A DNA stretch of 64,000 nt, taken from the NCBI GenBank assembly GCA_014155875.1, contig JACEFZ010011063.1, forward strand, positions 635,001-699,000. The letters are read 5' to 3'. The DNA is from Cepaea nemoralis (taxonomy: Eukaryota > Mollusca > Gastropoda > Stylommatophora > Helicidae). A program made the position numbers and the translations under genes. Positions 1-12,120 of the stretch are shown one piece after another (position 1 is the stretch's first letter; every line of letters begins with the position of its first letter). The notes under the pieces were generated by a model, which made no database searches, had not been told where the DNA came from, and worked only from the letters and a program-made list of their open reading frames with translations.

Positions 1-229
1 GAAGTTAAAACCAATAACAAGGCTGACTTGAATATGTTTATGAGATGGCATCAACATACAATTACAGAGGCGCACTGAACGCTAGTTTTACACCCAACAC
101 CAACGATCATTGAAGACGTGGAGACCGGGTGCTACCAAATGCTCATTATCGCCCCTAGACAAAACAGAGAAATCGAAAGTAGACAACTGCATTCGCGTCC
201 TGGCAATCAAGGGCCTTACGATAGTGCAT
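1..229. other. unassigned flank left of the satellite
   Basis: Non-repetitive sequence before the 41-bp array. A plus-strand frame is open from about 90 to 234 but has no start codon, no recognisable motif and no clear splice sites, so I assign no gene. Confidence 0.4.
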
Positions 230-2657
230 TGTAGGAAACAGATGTAACTCTCTAATGCTTGATACAATGACATGCCAGTGAACAAACTGTGATTGTGCTT
301 GATACAGTGACATGCCAGTGAACATACCGTGACTAGTGCTCGATACAGTGACATCCCACTGAACAAAATGTGACTAGTGCTCGATACAGTGACATGACAG
401 TGAATAAAATGTGACTAGATATCGATACAGTGACATGCCAGTGAACAAAGTGTGACTAGTGCTCGATACAGTGACATGCCAGTGAACAAAATAAGATTAG
501 TTCTCGATACAGTGAAATGCCAGTGAACAAAATGTGACTAGTTCTCGATACAGTGACATGCCAGTGAACAAAGTGTGACTAGTGCTCGATATAGTGACAT
601 GCTAGTGAACAAAATTTGACTAGTGCTCTATACAGTGACATGCTAGTGAACAAACTGTGACTAGTGCTCTATACAGTGACATGCTAGTGAACAAACTGTG
701 ACTAGTTCTCTATACAGTGACATGCTAGTGAACAAACTGTGACTAGAGCTCGATATAGTGACATGCTAGTGAACAAAATGTGACTAGTGCTCAATACAGT
801 GACATGCCAGTGAATAAAATGTGACTAGTTCTCGATACAGTGACATGTAAGTGAACAAGCTGTGACTAGTGCTTGATACAGTGACATGCTAGTGAACACA
901 CTGTGACTATTGCTCGATACATTGACATGCTAGTGAACACACTGTGATTATTGCTCGATGCAGTGACATGCTAGTGAACAATCTGTGACTATTGCTCGAT
1001 ACAGTGACATGCTAGTGAACAAACTGTGACTAGTGCTAAATACGGTGACATTCTAGTGAACAAACTGTGACTAGTGCTCGATACAGTGACATGCTAGTGA
1101 ACAAACTGTGACTTGTTCTCGATACAGTGACATGCTAGTGAACAAAGTGAGACTAGTTCTCGATACAGTGACATGCCAGTGAACAAAATGTGACTAGTGC
1201 TCAATACAGTGACATGCCAGTGAACAAAATGTGACTAGTTCTCGATACAGTGGCATGCCAGTGAACAAAGTGAGACTAGTTCTCGATACAGTGACATACC
1301 AGTGAACAAAATGTGACTAGTGCTCAATCAGTGGCATGCCAGTGAACAAAATGTGACTAGTTCTCGATACAGTGACATGCTAGTGAACAAACTGTGACTA
1401 GTGCTCCAGACAGTGACTTGCTAGTGAACAAACTGTGACTAGTGTTTGATGCAGTGACATGCTAGTGAACACACTGTGACTATTGCTTCATACAGTGACA
1501 TGCTAGTGAACAAATTGTGACTAGTTCTCGATACAATGACATGCCAGTGAAAAAGCTATGACTAGTGCTCGATAAAGTGACATGCGAGTGAACAAACTGT
1601 GACTAGTGCTCCATACAGTGACGTGCTAGTGAACGAAGTGTGACTAGTGCTTCATACAGTGACATGCTAGTGAAAAAACTGTGACTAGTGCTCCATACAG
1701 TGACGTGCTAGTGAACAAACTGTGACTAGTGCTCCATACATTTACGTGCTAGTGAACGAAGTGTGACTAGTGCTTCATACAGTGACATGCTAGTGAAAAA
1801 ACTGTGACTAGTGCTCCATACAGTGACGTGCTAGTGAACAAATTGTGACTAGTTCTCGATACAATGACATGCCAGTGAAAAAGCTATGACTAGTGCTCGA
1901 TAAAGTGACATGCGAGTGAACAAACTGTGACTAGTGCTCCATTCAGTGACGTGCTAGTGAACAAACTGTGACTAGTGCTCCATACATTGACGTGCTAGTG
2001 AACGAAGTGTGACTAGTGCTTCATACATTGACATGCAAGTGAACAAACTGTGACTAGTGCTCCATACAGTGACGTGCTAGTGAACGAAGTGTGACTAGTG
2101 CTCCATACAGTGACGTGCTAGTGAACAAACTGTGACTAGTGATCCATACAGTGACGTGCTAGTGAACGAAGTGTGACTAGTGCTCCATACAGTGACGTGC
2201 TAGTGAACAAACTGTGACTAGTGCTCCATACAGTGACGTGCTAGTGAACGAAGTGTGAATAGTGCTCCATACAGTGACGTGCTAGTGAACGAAGTGTGAC
2301 TAGTGCTCCATACAGTGACGTGCTAGTGAACGAAGTGTGACTAGTGCTCCATACAGTGACGTGCTAGTGAACAAACTGTGACTAGTGCTCCATACAGTGA
2401 CGTGCTAGTGAACGAAGTGTGACTAGTGCTCCATACTGTGACGTGCTAGTGAACAAACTGTGACTAGTGCTCCATACAGTGACGTGCTAGTGAACGAAGT
2501 GTGACTAGTGCTTCATACAGTGACATGCTAGTGAACAAAGTGTGACTAGTGCTTCATACAGTGACATGCTAGTGAAAAAACTGTTACTAGTGCTCCGTAC
2601 AGTGACATGTTAGTGAACAATGTGTGACTCGTGCTCAATACAGTGACATGCTAGTGA
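230..2657. repeat. 41-bp satellite/minisatellite array, about 59 copies
   Basis: The core GTGACTAGTGCT and the block CAGTGACATGCTAGTGAAC recur every 41 bp (for example 1681 to 1722). The left part (to about 1500) mostly has CTCGATACAGTGACATG. The right part mostly has CTCCATACAGTGACGTG. From about 1600 to 2530 units ending AACAAACT often alternate with units ending AACGAAGT, giving an 82-bp dimer. A variant block starting at 1511 recurs at 1839, a shift of 328 bp or eight units. There is no coding potential. Confidence 0.95.
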
Positions 2658-2659
2658 AC

Positions 2660-3008
2660 TGAAACCGCGAATCTATCGAAAACCATGGAACTTCTCTCAA
2701 AAGCAGTACTGTCGCCCGCCCTCATATGGCTGCGCATACACTGGAAACAGGAAGAGCTCTGAAATGTGAAGTCTTGACACATCCAACATAGAAAGTCCAG
2801 ACTGTGCACCATCGGACTTTCCCTTGTTTCCGTCCTTGACAAAACATGTGCGGGGTCAGCGGTTTGCAGACGACAACGAGGTAATGGAAACGGTACCAAA
2901 CTGGTTTAAGGCCACACCCACAACCTGTTACCCAGAAGGCATCAACAAGCTAGTAGACAGGTGGACCAAATGTGTTGCCAGGCAGAGCGACTATGTTGAG
3001 AAATAACA
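2660..3008 (+). pseudogene. mariner-like transposase, C-terminal remnant
   Basis: This would be the end of a Tc1/mariner DDE/D transposase, a nuclear cut-and-paste enzyme. From about 2714 one frame reads ARPHMAAHTLETG, matching the family region just after the second catalytic Asp. After a frameshift near 2785 the text continues SPDCAPSDFPLF, which holds the third catalytic Asp region typical of mariner. It ends LVDRWTKCV...QSDYVEK before a TAA at 3006-3008, a common mariner C-terminus. Everything upstream of the second Asp region is missing or unrecognisable, and no terminal inverted repeats were found. It directly abuts the satellite. This is a dead fragment, and family assignment rests on the motif string alone. 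Confidence 0.85.
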
Positions 3009-3361
3009 CGCACGCATAGTTTCTGGTTCACGCTATTGTATATAAATGTATACCACTTAATGACTTCTCCACGTACATCTTATATGTATTCAATAACTCC
3101 CACATGAGCCCGACACGGAACACACACAGAGAAGTTCCCCACTCCAGTGTATGAGTGTTTACATTCATCCGAGCTTGTTTCTTATCAGTCCTGCTTGTCA
3201 CTCGTGACACACCATCCAAGACTGAGTTGACATTCTACGGCTTCCTCATCTCGCTCAAGCAGACAATCAGTACATCATTGGACAATCATGACCCAGTCGA
3301 TGATATTTACTGAATAACAGAAGCTGTCAATAGGAAAATAACATTTGTATCTAATTATAGA
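3009..3361. other. no recognisable feature
   Basis: Between the mariner remnant and the first LINE segment I see no motif or open frame I can support. Part may be mariner 3' end or LINE sequence too decayed to read. Confidence 0.4.
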
Positions 3362-3404
3362 TTCTCCTTGAATGTCAAGAAAACAGTAACAACGGTGATA
3401 TCTT

Positions 3405-3679
3405 AGAAATATTTATTTTTATTTATTTTTTTGTTTGTTCGCATATCCTTAACAGGACATCGCTGTCAACATCAGCATCTTTCAGCTGATTGTTGATTTC
3501 TTGGCAAAATTACGCTCAGTAGTTTGCCATTGTTTTCTGAGAGACCGGCTCACATACCCTGTAAGTTACTGACGCGGAGAGAACCGCTACCAATTCTCGT
3601 GCACGTCACGTTACTCACAAGAATATACGGTATTACGGAGAAAGTCGTGTAACCCCTAGACCAGGGAGCCGGCGTAAAA
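3405..3679 (-). mobile_element. tRNA-derived SINE, full length, inserted in LINE copy A
   Basis: Read on the minus strand it starts GCCGGCTCCCTGGTCTAG (box A-like) near 3675, passes a box B-like GGTAGCGGTTCTC and a CAATGGCAAACTACTGAGCG tail block, and ends in an AAATA-rich tail at 3405-3432. The same order occurs at 45931-46190 on the plus strand, and the head alone at 30046-30152. LINE copy A coding text is contiguous on either side, so this is an insertion. Confidence 0.85.
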
Positions 3680-3808
3680 GAAAATGGTGACACCAAAATG
3701 TGACATAGAAACAGAAGGGAAAATTCTTAACCAAGTGGACAATGTTAAATACCTAGGAGCATTTATAACATCGGGTGGAAGATGTACAACAGAGATTAAG
3801 AGCAGAAT

Positions 3809-4698
3809 CATCTTCATCGTCATCAAGTGCCATGCCGACTGGCGTAGGCGTTCATGACACCCCACAGATCTCGGTCTTTGGTTTTCTGGATCAACTCTAC
3901 CGTTAATATTCCTCCACGCCACCGTCGCAGTCCATCCAGCATCATTTCTCTTGGCCTGCCTCTGCCTCTCTTCCCCTCGATCTTTCTAGTTGTTACGATG
4001 TTCTCCAATGCCTCTCTTCTCATCACGTGACCGAAGAAAGTTGTTTGTCTCTGTCTTATTGTTGTATATAATGTTCTAGTCTCATTAGCCTCTTTCAGGC
4101 ATTCGTTGTTAGTTACTTTGGCAGTCCAAGCAATTCGCAACATTTGTCTCAGGACACACATCTCTGTTGCTTCCAATCTCTTCCTAATTTGTTCATTTAC
4201 ATTCCAAGATTCACAGCCATACAGCAAAACAGTTCTATATAGCACCTTAGCACTCTCTTTCTTACATTCAATGATATTGACTTATTGCATAAGATATTCT
4301 TCATTTTCTGAAATCCAGCCTTTGCTTGCCTAACCTGCTCTTAATATCTGTTGTGCATCTTCCATCTGATGTTATAAATGTCCCTAGATATTTAAAACTA
4401 TTCACTTGGTTAAGAATTTTCCCTTCTATCTCTATTTCACATTTGGATGTTACCTGTTTCTTTGATATCACCATAGTTACTGTTTTCTTGATATTCAAGG
4501 AGAGTCCTTTCTTTGCACTTTCTGTTACTATAATGTCCAATAGTTGTTGTAGATCTTTTGCATTATCCGCCATCAATACTGTGTCATCTGCATAGCGTAT
4601 ATTATTTATATTATAACCTCCAAATATTATTCCTGGCTTTTCTTTGATCTCCCTTATTATTACTTCACTTTAGAGGGAGAAGAGTTCCGGTGACAAAA
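3809..4698 (-). pseudogene. RTE-like LINE, 5'-truncated antiparallel copy nested in copy A
   Basis: Minus-strand reverse transcriptase C-terminal half. It includes the YADDTVLMAD catalytic box (about 4600-4570), LSLNIKKTVTMVIS, KYLGTFITSDGRC, LLYGCESWNVNEQIRKRL, and the C-terminal FFGHVMRREALENIVTT...GRGRPRE block ending MNAYASRHGT. The stop codon TGA opens directly into the 3' tail TGATGACGATGAAGAT, so there is essentially no 3' UTR, an RTE trait. The host copy shows AGCAGAAT at 3801-3808 and again at 4699-4706, a plausible 8-bp target duplication. A frameshifted gap lies between the two main open stretches near 4300-4245. Confidence 0.88.
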
Positions 4699-5089
4699 AG
4701 CAGAATTGGGCAGGCAAAACCCTCATTTCAGAAAATGAAGAGTATCTTTTGCAATAAGTCACTATTGATGAATGTAAGAAAGAGTGCTGAAATGCTATAA
4801 GGAACCAGTTTTGCTGTATAGCAGTGAATCTTGGAATGTAAATGAACAAATTAGGAATAACTTAGAAGGAACAGAAATGTGGTTTTTGATACGCTTGTTG
4901 CGAATTACTTGGACTGCCATAGTAACTAACCACGATTGCCTGAAAGAGGCTAATGAAACTAGAACATGTTATACAACAATAAAAAAATTGACAAACAGTT
5001 TTCTTTGGTCATGTGATGAGAAGAGAGACATTGGAGAACATCGTGACAACTGGAAAGATCGAGGGGAAGAGAGGCAGACGCAGACCAAG

Positions 5090-8000
5090 TGTCGCGGAAA
5101 TTCATGGAGTTGTCGATCAATGAAAGACGCTCGCGCCATTCGTCTACAGGCGGCCGCCATCCTTTGAGGTTGGAGACAAACTGTCCTGATGAAAATTGGC
5201 AAGATCTTTTGTTGTGGGGAAAAGATTCTCCAGATCACAGGTCGGCAAGACTTTTTGGAGTACCGGGAACAAGTTCCCAGATGAAAGCGGGACAGCCGGC
5301 GGGTTGTTTACATCGAGTCGGAAAAGGAGAAACAAAATAGCTTCTCGAGGGGAGGAGCTCGAGACTGCACTGGAAACCATCGACCTGGTTTGTATCAACA
5401 GTGGCTGTGTCACCAGGACAGCAAGCCGTCCAGGCGATGAGGACAGTGCTATTGATCTGGCGCTAGTTTCACCTTCACTCACTACAGTGTGTAGATGGGA
5501 TGTCCTAGGACACCATGGCAGCGACCACCACCCTTGCAGCATATTGGTGGAGAAAGGCAGAACCAGGCAGCACAAGCTAAAGGTAAAGACGTTCCAGTAT
5601 GACAGTACATGGCAAGATGTGGTGAGTAAAATAAGACGTGACAAGCGCAGAACGTTTCAGGGCAGGACAAAAAAGCCGGGAGCAGCCATCGTGGTGGAGT
5701 TTCGAGGTGGAGAAGGCTTGGGTGGATAAGCGTAGTGCTGTAAGGAGATGGCAAAATGCCAAGAAGAACAGAGCTGGTCATCCTAGTCCCTGCTTGCACT
5801 TAGAAAGAGAGATGCACACAAAAGTAAGCTATTTCAAAAAACTGGTCAAGGTGGTTAAAAGCGAAAAATGGGCAGAGGTGTGTCAAAGGGTAAGCACAGA
5901 CAAGTCACTGAAATTGTTCTGGCGACTACATAAAAGCATGAGTGGTGTAGTCAAGAATAAGAGCATTTCTGACTTCCAAGGTGCTGACCTCATCTGGCAG
6001 AGGACTGACGAGGACAAGGGCAAAGCCCTCTTTGAACGCTACCTTGAGCAGAGCAACCAGACAGAAACGGGAGGCCGAAATCTGGCCAAGGAGGTCACCT
6101 CAGACAGATGCAAGGCCCAGAACACTTCGGATGAAGACACAGTGACAGTGAAAGAAATCAAAGCTGTGCTTCGACGATCAAAAAACAGTGCTCCAGGTCC
6201 TGATGGCATAAGATGCGACGACATAAATAGGTGTACCGACAATGAGCTAGAGAAACTAGCAGACATGTACAACAACAACAGTATAGGGAGTGCTAGCATC
6301 AAGGAGGAATGGTTACACAGCTATCTGATTCCCTTGCCGAAGCCTGACAAAGACCACCAAAAAAATTCAGGGATATCGAATTATAACCATGCAGAATACA
6401 ATAGGCAAGCTGCTGGAGAAGGTAATTGCCAGGAAAATATCAAGCCAACTAGAGAGGCAAGGTGTTTTCCCACATACCCTGGGTGGGTACCGTCCAAAAA
6501 GAGAAACCTGGACCAATGCAGCAGTCTTTGCCCATGATGTCTATGAAGGTTTCCACTCAGGCACTGAAACCGTTGCTGCAGCGATTGATCTTGAGGACGC
6601 ATACAACAGAGTACCACTGGATTTTTTAATGTTTCAGCTTCTTGAACTAAACGTAAGTCCATTCCTCCTTAGTTGGATCGCTGCAGCCCTCTTCCAACGG
6701 AAAGTAGTTTTTAGATGTGGCAGTTCGGACTTCGGAACCAACAACAATATATCCTGGCCTACCACAGGGATCACCATTATCTCCGGTACTGTTCAACGCC
6801 TACACAGTGAGAATCACCAGTGAGCAGATTCACTGGACCTGGCAGGACATTGTCATATGCCGATGATGTTTTAGTGTATCGTCAGGGTAAGGATAGAGAG
6901 GAGGTTGCTGTGGAACTACAAACCGAACTCAATCGCATAAGTACTTGGTGTGATGAAGCTGGGGCAATGGTCAACCCAACAAAGGCAACAGTGACTTGGT
7001 TCTCGTTGAATAATCATATTGTCAACAATCCAACACCAACTGTAATGCTGTGTTCAGAGACGGTGGAAAGAACGCAGGCAATGAATTACCTGGGGATACG
7101 GTTTGATCGAAGACTTGCTTATAATGTGCACATAGACCAGGTGATAACAAAGGCCAAGCGGGGTTTGGAAGCGATGCGGGTGATGGCGGCAGCAAACTGT
7201 GAGCAGCGCCATCTATGTCTTCTGTACAGGGGCTGGTCATGTCTGTTTTGGAGTATGCAATGGCAATCCTGACTCTCAGCCATAAGCAGATAGAAAGGAT
7301 GGAAAGGATACAGAATGAAGCTATGCGCATTATTGTTGGATGTACAAGAGATACAGCATGCAGGGCGATGCGCTACCTTCTTGATTTTCCAACCATTGAA
7401 GAGAGAATACAAATTTGCAGGGCACGCGCCTACCTCAGAATTAACGCAAACACACAACATCCACTGCATAGTGAAATTAGGAAGGTGAAGGGCAGCAGGT
7501 TAAAAAGAGGACGGTCGTGGATGGGTCAAGCCGAAGACATTCTTCAACAGGTGTGTTCACTTGAGGACTTAGAACCTGGCGAGGAGTGGGTGCAAGTGCC
7601 AACAGACTTCTGCACATCCTTTTCAGTTTGCATCCAACTAGATAGAAATGCAGACAAGAAAATCCGGCTGCTGTTGAGGCTGAAGTACAAGCGTTGATTT
7701 TCGAGAATTCGCTAGACGGTGACGCGGTCATCTACACAGATGGGTCGGTCGTCCGACATGTGAGAAGCTCATGGGCCTTTACAGCTCGGGCCGGAGGGAG
7801 AATTGTGAAGGAGGACTCTGGTGCTTTCACTGAAACCACAAGTAGCCTGACCATGGAAGTCATGGCAGTAAGTAAAGCAATAACATGGCTCGAGACACAG
7901 ACATTCACTAGGGCTTGTTTCCTTAGCGACTCAATGAACATGATCAAGAGGATAGAGGAGGGGTCGATCCGAAGAGAATGGTTGCTGCCTCTGAAGCGGT

Positions 8001-8814
8001 CTCGGCTGGCAAAGATTAGTTTCATCTTCGTGATAGGGCATGCGGGAGTACAAGGAAATTAGCGGGCTGACAAGCTCGCAGGTGAGGCTACTGTGGAGGG
8101 CGGACGCGCCATGGACCAGACTGACATTCTGAATGCTCTACGAGAAGTGAGACTTTTGCGAGAACCAAGTGATGACTGTGAATTTACAACAATGGCCAGA
8201 CTGCGAGAGCAGCAAATTAAAAGAGGGGTGGCCAAACAAGAACACTACGCAGGAAGCCAAAGAAGATTGATAAACCAACACAGAACTGGCGTCGTTAGCC
8301 GCTACACGCTGTGGGATTTGCTGAGGAAGGGATCCGAGCACTTATGGACTGAATGGTTCGATGTGCAACGAGGATGATCTGTCGACTAACTAACTAACTA
8401 ACCAGCTTCTCGACGCCTAGTGTCTAGTCAGATTTGTGACGTCATTCAGACACAGTATTAAAACAGTCTGGACAAACAACTTTGGCGGGAGTCGACCAAT
8501 TGTTGTGAACTAACAAGGACGTCTGTGATGTTCCAGGTTTGATTATGGAGAGAGACTACAGTGTCTTATGTTGATTTACATCGGCGGACATTAATCCATT
8601 GTGTGATTTAGTAGTCTTGATTTCAAACAAGAATAAATATATGGTATTTAATTAAATAGACCCAAATTAGATGAGTCTTTGGAGACTGGAGTGGTGAATT
8701 CATGTGTGAAATTAACAATTAACATTTTGTTTCAAAGTGACAGTAAACATTTTTTTTACTGTACAAGGATTATCAGATCACAGAACTTTTAGTGACATAT
8801 TAGTTACACTGTGT
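5090..8814 (+). mobile_element. Gmr1-like gypsy element, 5' LTR (about 660 bp, split by a LINE)
   Basis: The LTR starts TGTCGCGGAAATTC at 5090 and matches the 3' LTR at 16817 over its whole length. The LTR text runs 5090-5348, is interrupted by a 3.05-kb LINE, and resumes 8404-8814. It contains AATAAATATATGG as a polyadenylation-like signal near 8630. Shared text ends at CTGTGT (8814 here, 18985 in the other LTR). No clear primer-binding site follows, and gag begins without an ATG, so part of the LTR end, leader and gag start may be deleted. The LTR begins inside RTE copy A coding sequence. Confidence 0.85.
5349..8403 (+). mobile_element. I/Nimb-like LINE with RNase H, 5'-truncated, inserted in the 5' LTR
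   Basis: The target duplication AGCTTCTCGA is exact at 5339-5348 and 8404-8413. The coding text, broken by several frameshifts, runs in order: the end of an APE endonuclease (GHHGSDHHPCSIL near 5510); the RT N-terminal NSAPGPDGIR near 6185; YNRVPLDFLMFQLL near 6605; catalytic LSYADDVLVYRQG near 6850; and RNase H with IYTDGS near 7735, MEV near 7855, FLSDSMNMI near 7920 and GHAGVQGN near 8040, followed by an in-frame TAG where GNERAD is expected. It ends in a CTAA tail. APE plus RT plus RNase H is typical of the I superfamily; the Nimb label is a guess. A closely similar copy lies at 32856-35339. Confidence 0.9.
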
Positions 8815-10063
8815 GAATCTTGCAGCGGAGCAAGCTGCTAAGAGATTGGAAGCTCAACAAGAAGCTCAGAAAAGGGAGCATGAGCACCGAATGCGGGAAC
8901 TCGAGCTTAAGAGGCAATCTACTGGGGAAACTGAGGGAGCAGTGGGAGGTTCCTCTCTCCCTGGTTCAACCCCAGTGGGTGGACATATGTACCATGCTAT
9001 GAAGTTTCCTTTGGCTGTATATGAAGAAGACAAAGAAAAAATCTACCAGTACTTACAACGCTTCGAGGCAATGTCTGTTGCTATGGGTCTGAATCGTGAC
9101 AAATTGTGTGTTAAGTTGTCCCAGGGATTACGCGGGACAGATTATGAGGTTTACTCCCGCCTGCCGCCAGGACACGAGAACAAGTACGACGAATTGAAAA
9201 CGGCTCTGCTGAAACGTTTCGAATTTACGTCACATACCTACCGGAAAAAATTTCGAGCAGTGAAACGAGATCCGGGAGAGTTGTTTGCCACCTACAGTCT
9301 GCGTCTGAAATCCTATCTCCATAAGTGGATGGAGTTGGCTTGGTTCGCGCATGACTATGAGAGTCTGGAAGAGCTCATGATAGTCGATCAGATGCGAAAG
9401 CAAATGTCAAAACCTCTCAGGACATTCTTGGGAGAACAAGGGGCGGAACGTATCGACATCGTGACGAAATTGGCAGAATGGTTCGTCGAGATACATGGGG
9501 AGGCTGGAGAAAACCATTCCACAAACAGCAAAGGTCAGGAGAAACATGACCGGAAGAAATCCAAAAGCACGGAAACTAAGAAAGTGGAACCTTATGTTAA
9601 AACTTCAGCGGAGAGATTGGAGAAGGCGAAGGAGTGAAGCAAGAGCACCTCGAACTCTTCACCAAAACGATAGTGGACGGAGAAGTGGTGTTCGATTAGC
9701 AAGTCGCCTTCTCACAATATGAGGGACTGCAAATCGAAGGCTAAGAGCCCTCACTTCGCGGCGTGTTGAGTGGCTCCAAAGGAGGTTGCCACTGAAAATG
9801 CTGAGGTCGACAAGGAATCTCTCAACCAGGAGAGCTCACCAAAGTCCGGCACGGGAAAATCTAGGACAGGGAAAGGGTGCAAACACTGTAGGTCGAACAC
9901 GCATAATGCTAAAAGCTGCAGGTTTAAGTCAGGAGACTCACATTTCGTCGTTTGCCCAGTGGAACCCAAGGTGGAGTCCACCAAACAAGTCGAGGCCGAG
10001 AAAGAGACTCCAGACCAGGATACGCCACCTGTAGCGGAATTGACAGAGGTTAACGGCCGATAA
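8815..10063 (+). pseudogene. gag: Gmr1-like gypsy gag
   Basis: This is capsid/nucleocapsid coding text. The open frame to 9637 starts with a charged helix (AAKRLEAQQEAQKREHEHR, likely coiled coil) and continues into a capsid-like core with LKTALLKRFEFTSHTYRKK, a motif of many animal gypsy gags and SCAN-like folds. A stop at 9637 and frame changes separate this from a basic tail carrying CKHCRSNTHNAKSC near 9880, a degenerate zinc knuckle. There is no ATG; the frame is open from the LTR boundary, consistent with a deleted 5' end. It is followed directly by protease text. Confidence 0.8.
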
Positions 10064-10330
10064 GATGAGTGTCTATATGACAATGGACTGGACGGGGAGG
10101 CAGTGATTTCTGCGGATCTGGTACACCCAGAACAATTCACAGGTAAGACCATGGAGATACAGCCTGCACAGAAGAGTGATGTGGCCATGAAGTTGCCAAT
10201 CGCCAAAGTGGAGATTCGGTCAAGATATGTCACCGGCACAATCAAGGCCGCTGTATTGACCGATCCCATTTCCCCGTCATCCTCGGTTGTCGGTATGTCT
10301 TTCTGGGAATGCCCAGGGAGCCAATCCATA
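10064..10330 (+). pseudogene. Gmr1-like gypsy protease remnant
   Basis: The text after gag resembles a retropepsin. DNGLDGEAV sits near 10078 where the catalytic D-S/T-G would be, followed by QFTGKTMEI, then LPIAKVEIRSRYVTGTI and a C-terminal VVG. The DNG in place of DSG would disable an aspartic protease. The assignment rests on order and on these short matches. It leads into the integrase zinc-binding domain within about 100 bp, with no room for RT. Confidence 0.6.
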
Positions 10331-10790
10331 TGGGAGCAATTCAGACTAGCCCTCAGACGAGAACTGATCAGGCAGAAGCAATTGTCACTAACCTACTGCC
10401 GGGGGAGTTGCGAACTGCCCAGAGTGAGGATGCAACCTTACGTCCTTGCTACAAGAAGCTGCAGAGAAGTGCTGATCCACCAAAACGGGGGCAGTACTAC
10501 ATGAAGAATAAAATACTCTACAGGAGAGTCGGAAAGGGAGACAATCTACACGGTCAGCTGGTAGTCCCGAAGGCCTACCGTTCCCAAATTCTTCATATGG
10601 GGTATACCATCTCATTTAGTGGGCATATGGGTATTGCCGCCACCATGCAGTGAATTTCCTGCCATTACTATTGGCCGGGAATGACCGGTGATGTGCGTCG
10701 GTATGTGAAGTCATGTCCTGAGTGCCAGAGGGTGGCACCGAAACACAGGACAGCGCCTGTGGTCTTGGGTGAAATGACTGTGACGAAACG
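10331..10790 (+). pseudogene. Gmr1-like gypsy integrase, N-terminal H2C2 domain
   Basis: The text YYMKNKILYRRVGKGDN is followed by LHMGYTISFSGHMG and, after an in-frame TGA at 10651-10653, YYWPGMTGDVRRYVKSCPEC. This gives the His-His-Cys-Cys zinc-binding set of gypsy integrases. It lies immediately downstream of the protease remnant, so the integrase precedes RT in this element. The catalytic core appears only at 14331, after a 3.5-kb non-coding segment. Confidence 0.85.
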
Positions 10791-12089
10791 CCTACAGATC
10801 GTCAGATCTCTGCATAATAGCCCTTTGAAGGGAGTGCGAGGCGTTGGTCTCCCTTGAAATTAATATCAATTAATAGGGGATTTCCCTAGAAACGTAGTGC
10901 GGGGCGGAGCTATTCTAGTTATTTATAGAAAAATCTAGAATGTTCCCTCAAGTGCGTACGTGGGAAAGAGCTCTAAGTTCACGGGTGCTTCATGCAGCAC
11001 GGGGTTGAGAGAACATATCGTGACTCTGGGTTTCTCCGTGAATCATGAAAGTCACGCGGCCCGTGTAGGCGAGTGGAAGGCGCACTGACTTAGGTTGTCA
11101 GTCGCCCACCAAACCTCAGCGTGAACAGAGCCAGCCAACAGGCTGATGTAATTTTGATGTCAATATTCGCGGCCAGTGCGGACATCTGCAGTCAAGGTTG
11201 TGATTCTTCAATCACAGGTTAGTTGAATACTTATTCTATTATTTAACTGTTGTCGTGATGCGTTGCTGAGTTCCCGGAATGAATTAATTGCCGTCGCAAA
11301 ATTGAGTTGTCGCGTAGAGTTATCCGTTACAGTTGGCGGTTTGCATATTTAAGTAGGCTTTATCGATCAGCAATGTAAGGTGGTACCTGACGGAACAAGC
11401 CGTATTCCACAGCGAGTGGTGTGTAAATAAAATAGGCCGAACGATGTGCTTTACAGTGTGTAGCAGTTACTGGTTTGGTTTATTAATTACGCAGGCAAGG
11501 CGACAGTTTGTCAGTCATTACATCAACCTGCTAGAGGCTGTAAATGATAAGGTAGAGCTTATTATTAAAGATGTTGAATGTGCTTCGTGACATTAAAATT
11601 GTAACTTAATTGTTCTATCAGTGATGGTGATTTTTCGAGGAATCAAGGTGAGATCAGCAGTGGTGTATTTGCTGTGTGCAGATAGCAGTGGTATTCCGCG
11701 TAAGCCGAATGGTGTTGCATCGGTAGGATAACAGTTGATAAGAAGTATTCATGATACTATTGTTACTGCTTGTTGTCATGTCCGTCCGCTAGAATGACCG
11801 TGCGTGTTCCCTCTTACGTTTGTCTAAGTAGCTGACTGGGAGGTAGGCCGGTACGCCCAACCTGAATTGTTATAGGTCCGACCCAAAGCGATCGAGCCAG
11901 ATCCGATGAGTGAACATACCCGATCGAGGGTGAAGCGGCACTCCGTAATTCGAGGCCGTGGTGTCTAGGTAGATCGAGGTTTGAACCTAACCGTTTCTGT
12001 CTCTAATATTCTACTCTGCTGGAACCCTGATTCGGTTCATGGAGTACTTGGAGTACTGCCGTGAAGTAGTAGCATATGAAGGGAATAAC

Positions 12090-12090
<1 letters not shown>

Positions 12091-12120
<30 letters not shown>

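Larger units (their letters stand above)
3362..5089 (+). pseudogene. RTE-like LINE copy A, reverse transcriptase and C-terminal region, split by two insertions
   Basis: Plus-strand pieces of one non-LTR reverse transcriptase: 3362-3404 (FSLNVKKTVTTVIS), 3680-3808 (ILNQ...KYLGAFITSGGRC) and 4697-5089 (VLLYSSESWNVNEQIR, then TEMWFLIRLLRITWT). The motif set and order match the thumb and C-terminal half of RTE-type ORF2. The first gap is a minus-strand SINE. The second is a minus-strand copy of the same LINE family. The coding text stops at 5089, where a gypsy LTR begins, and the missing 3' end reappears at 19535-19671. Several stops and frameshifts are present. Clade naming (RTE-like) is an inference from the protein motifs and the lack of a 3' UTR. 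Confidence 0.8.

Noticed and set aside
92..234. Open frame beside the satellite as an exon
   Set aside because: No splice signals at sensible positions and no recognisable protein.
230..2657. CRISPR-like regular repeats
   Set aside because: Units are contiguous tandem copies without unique spacers, and the DNA is eukaryotic.
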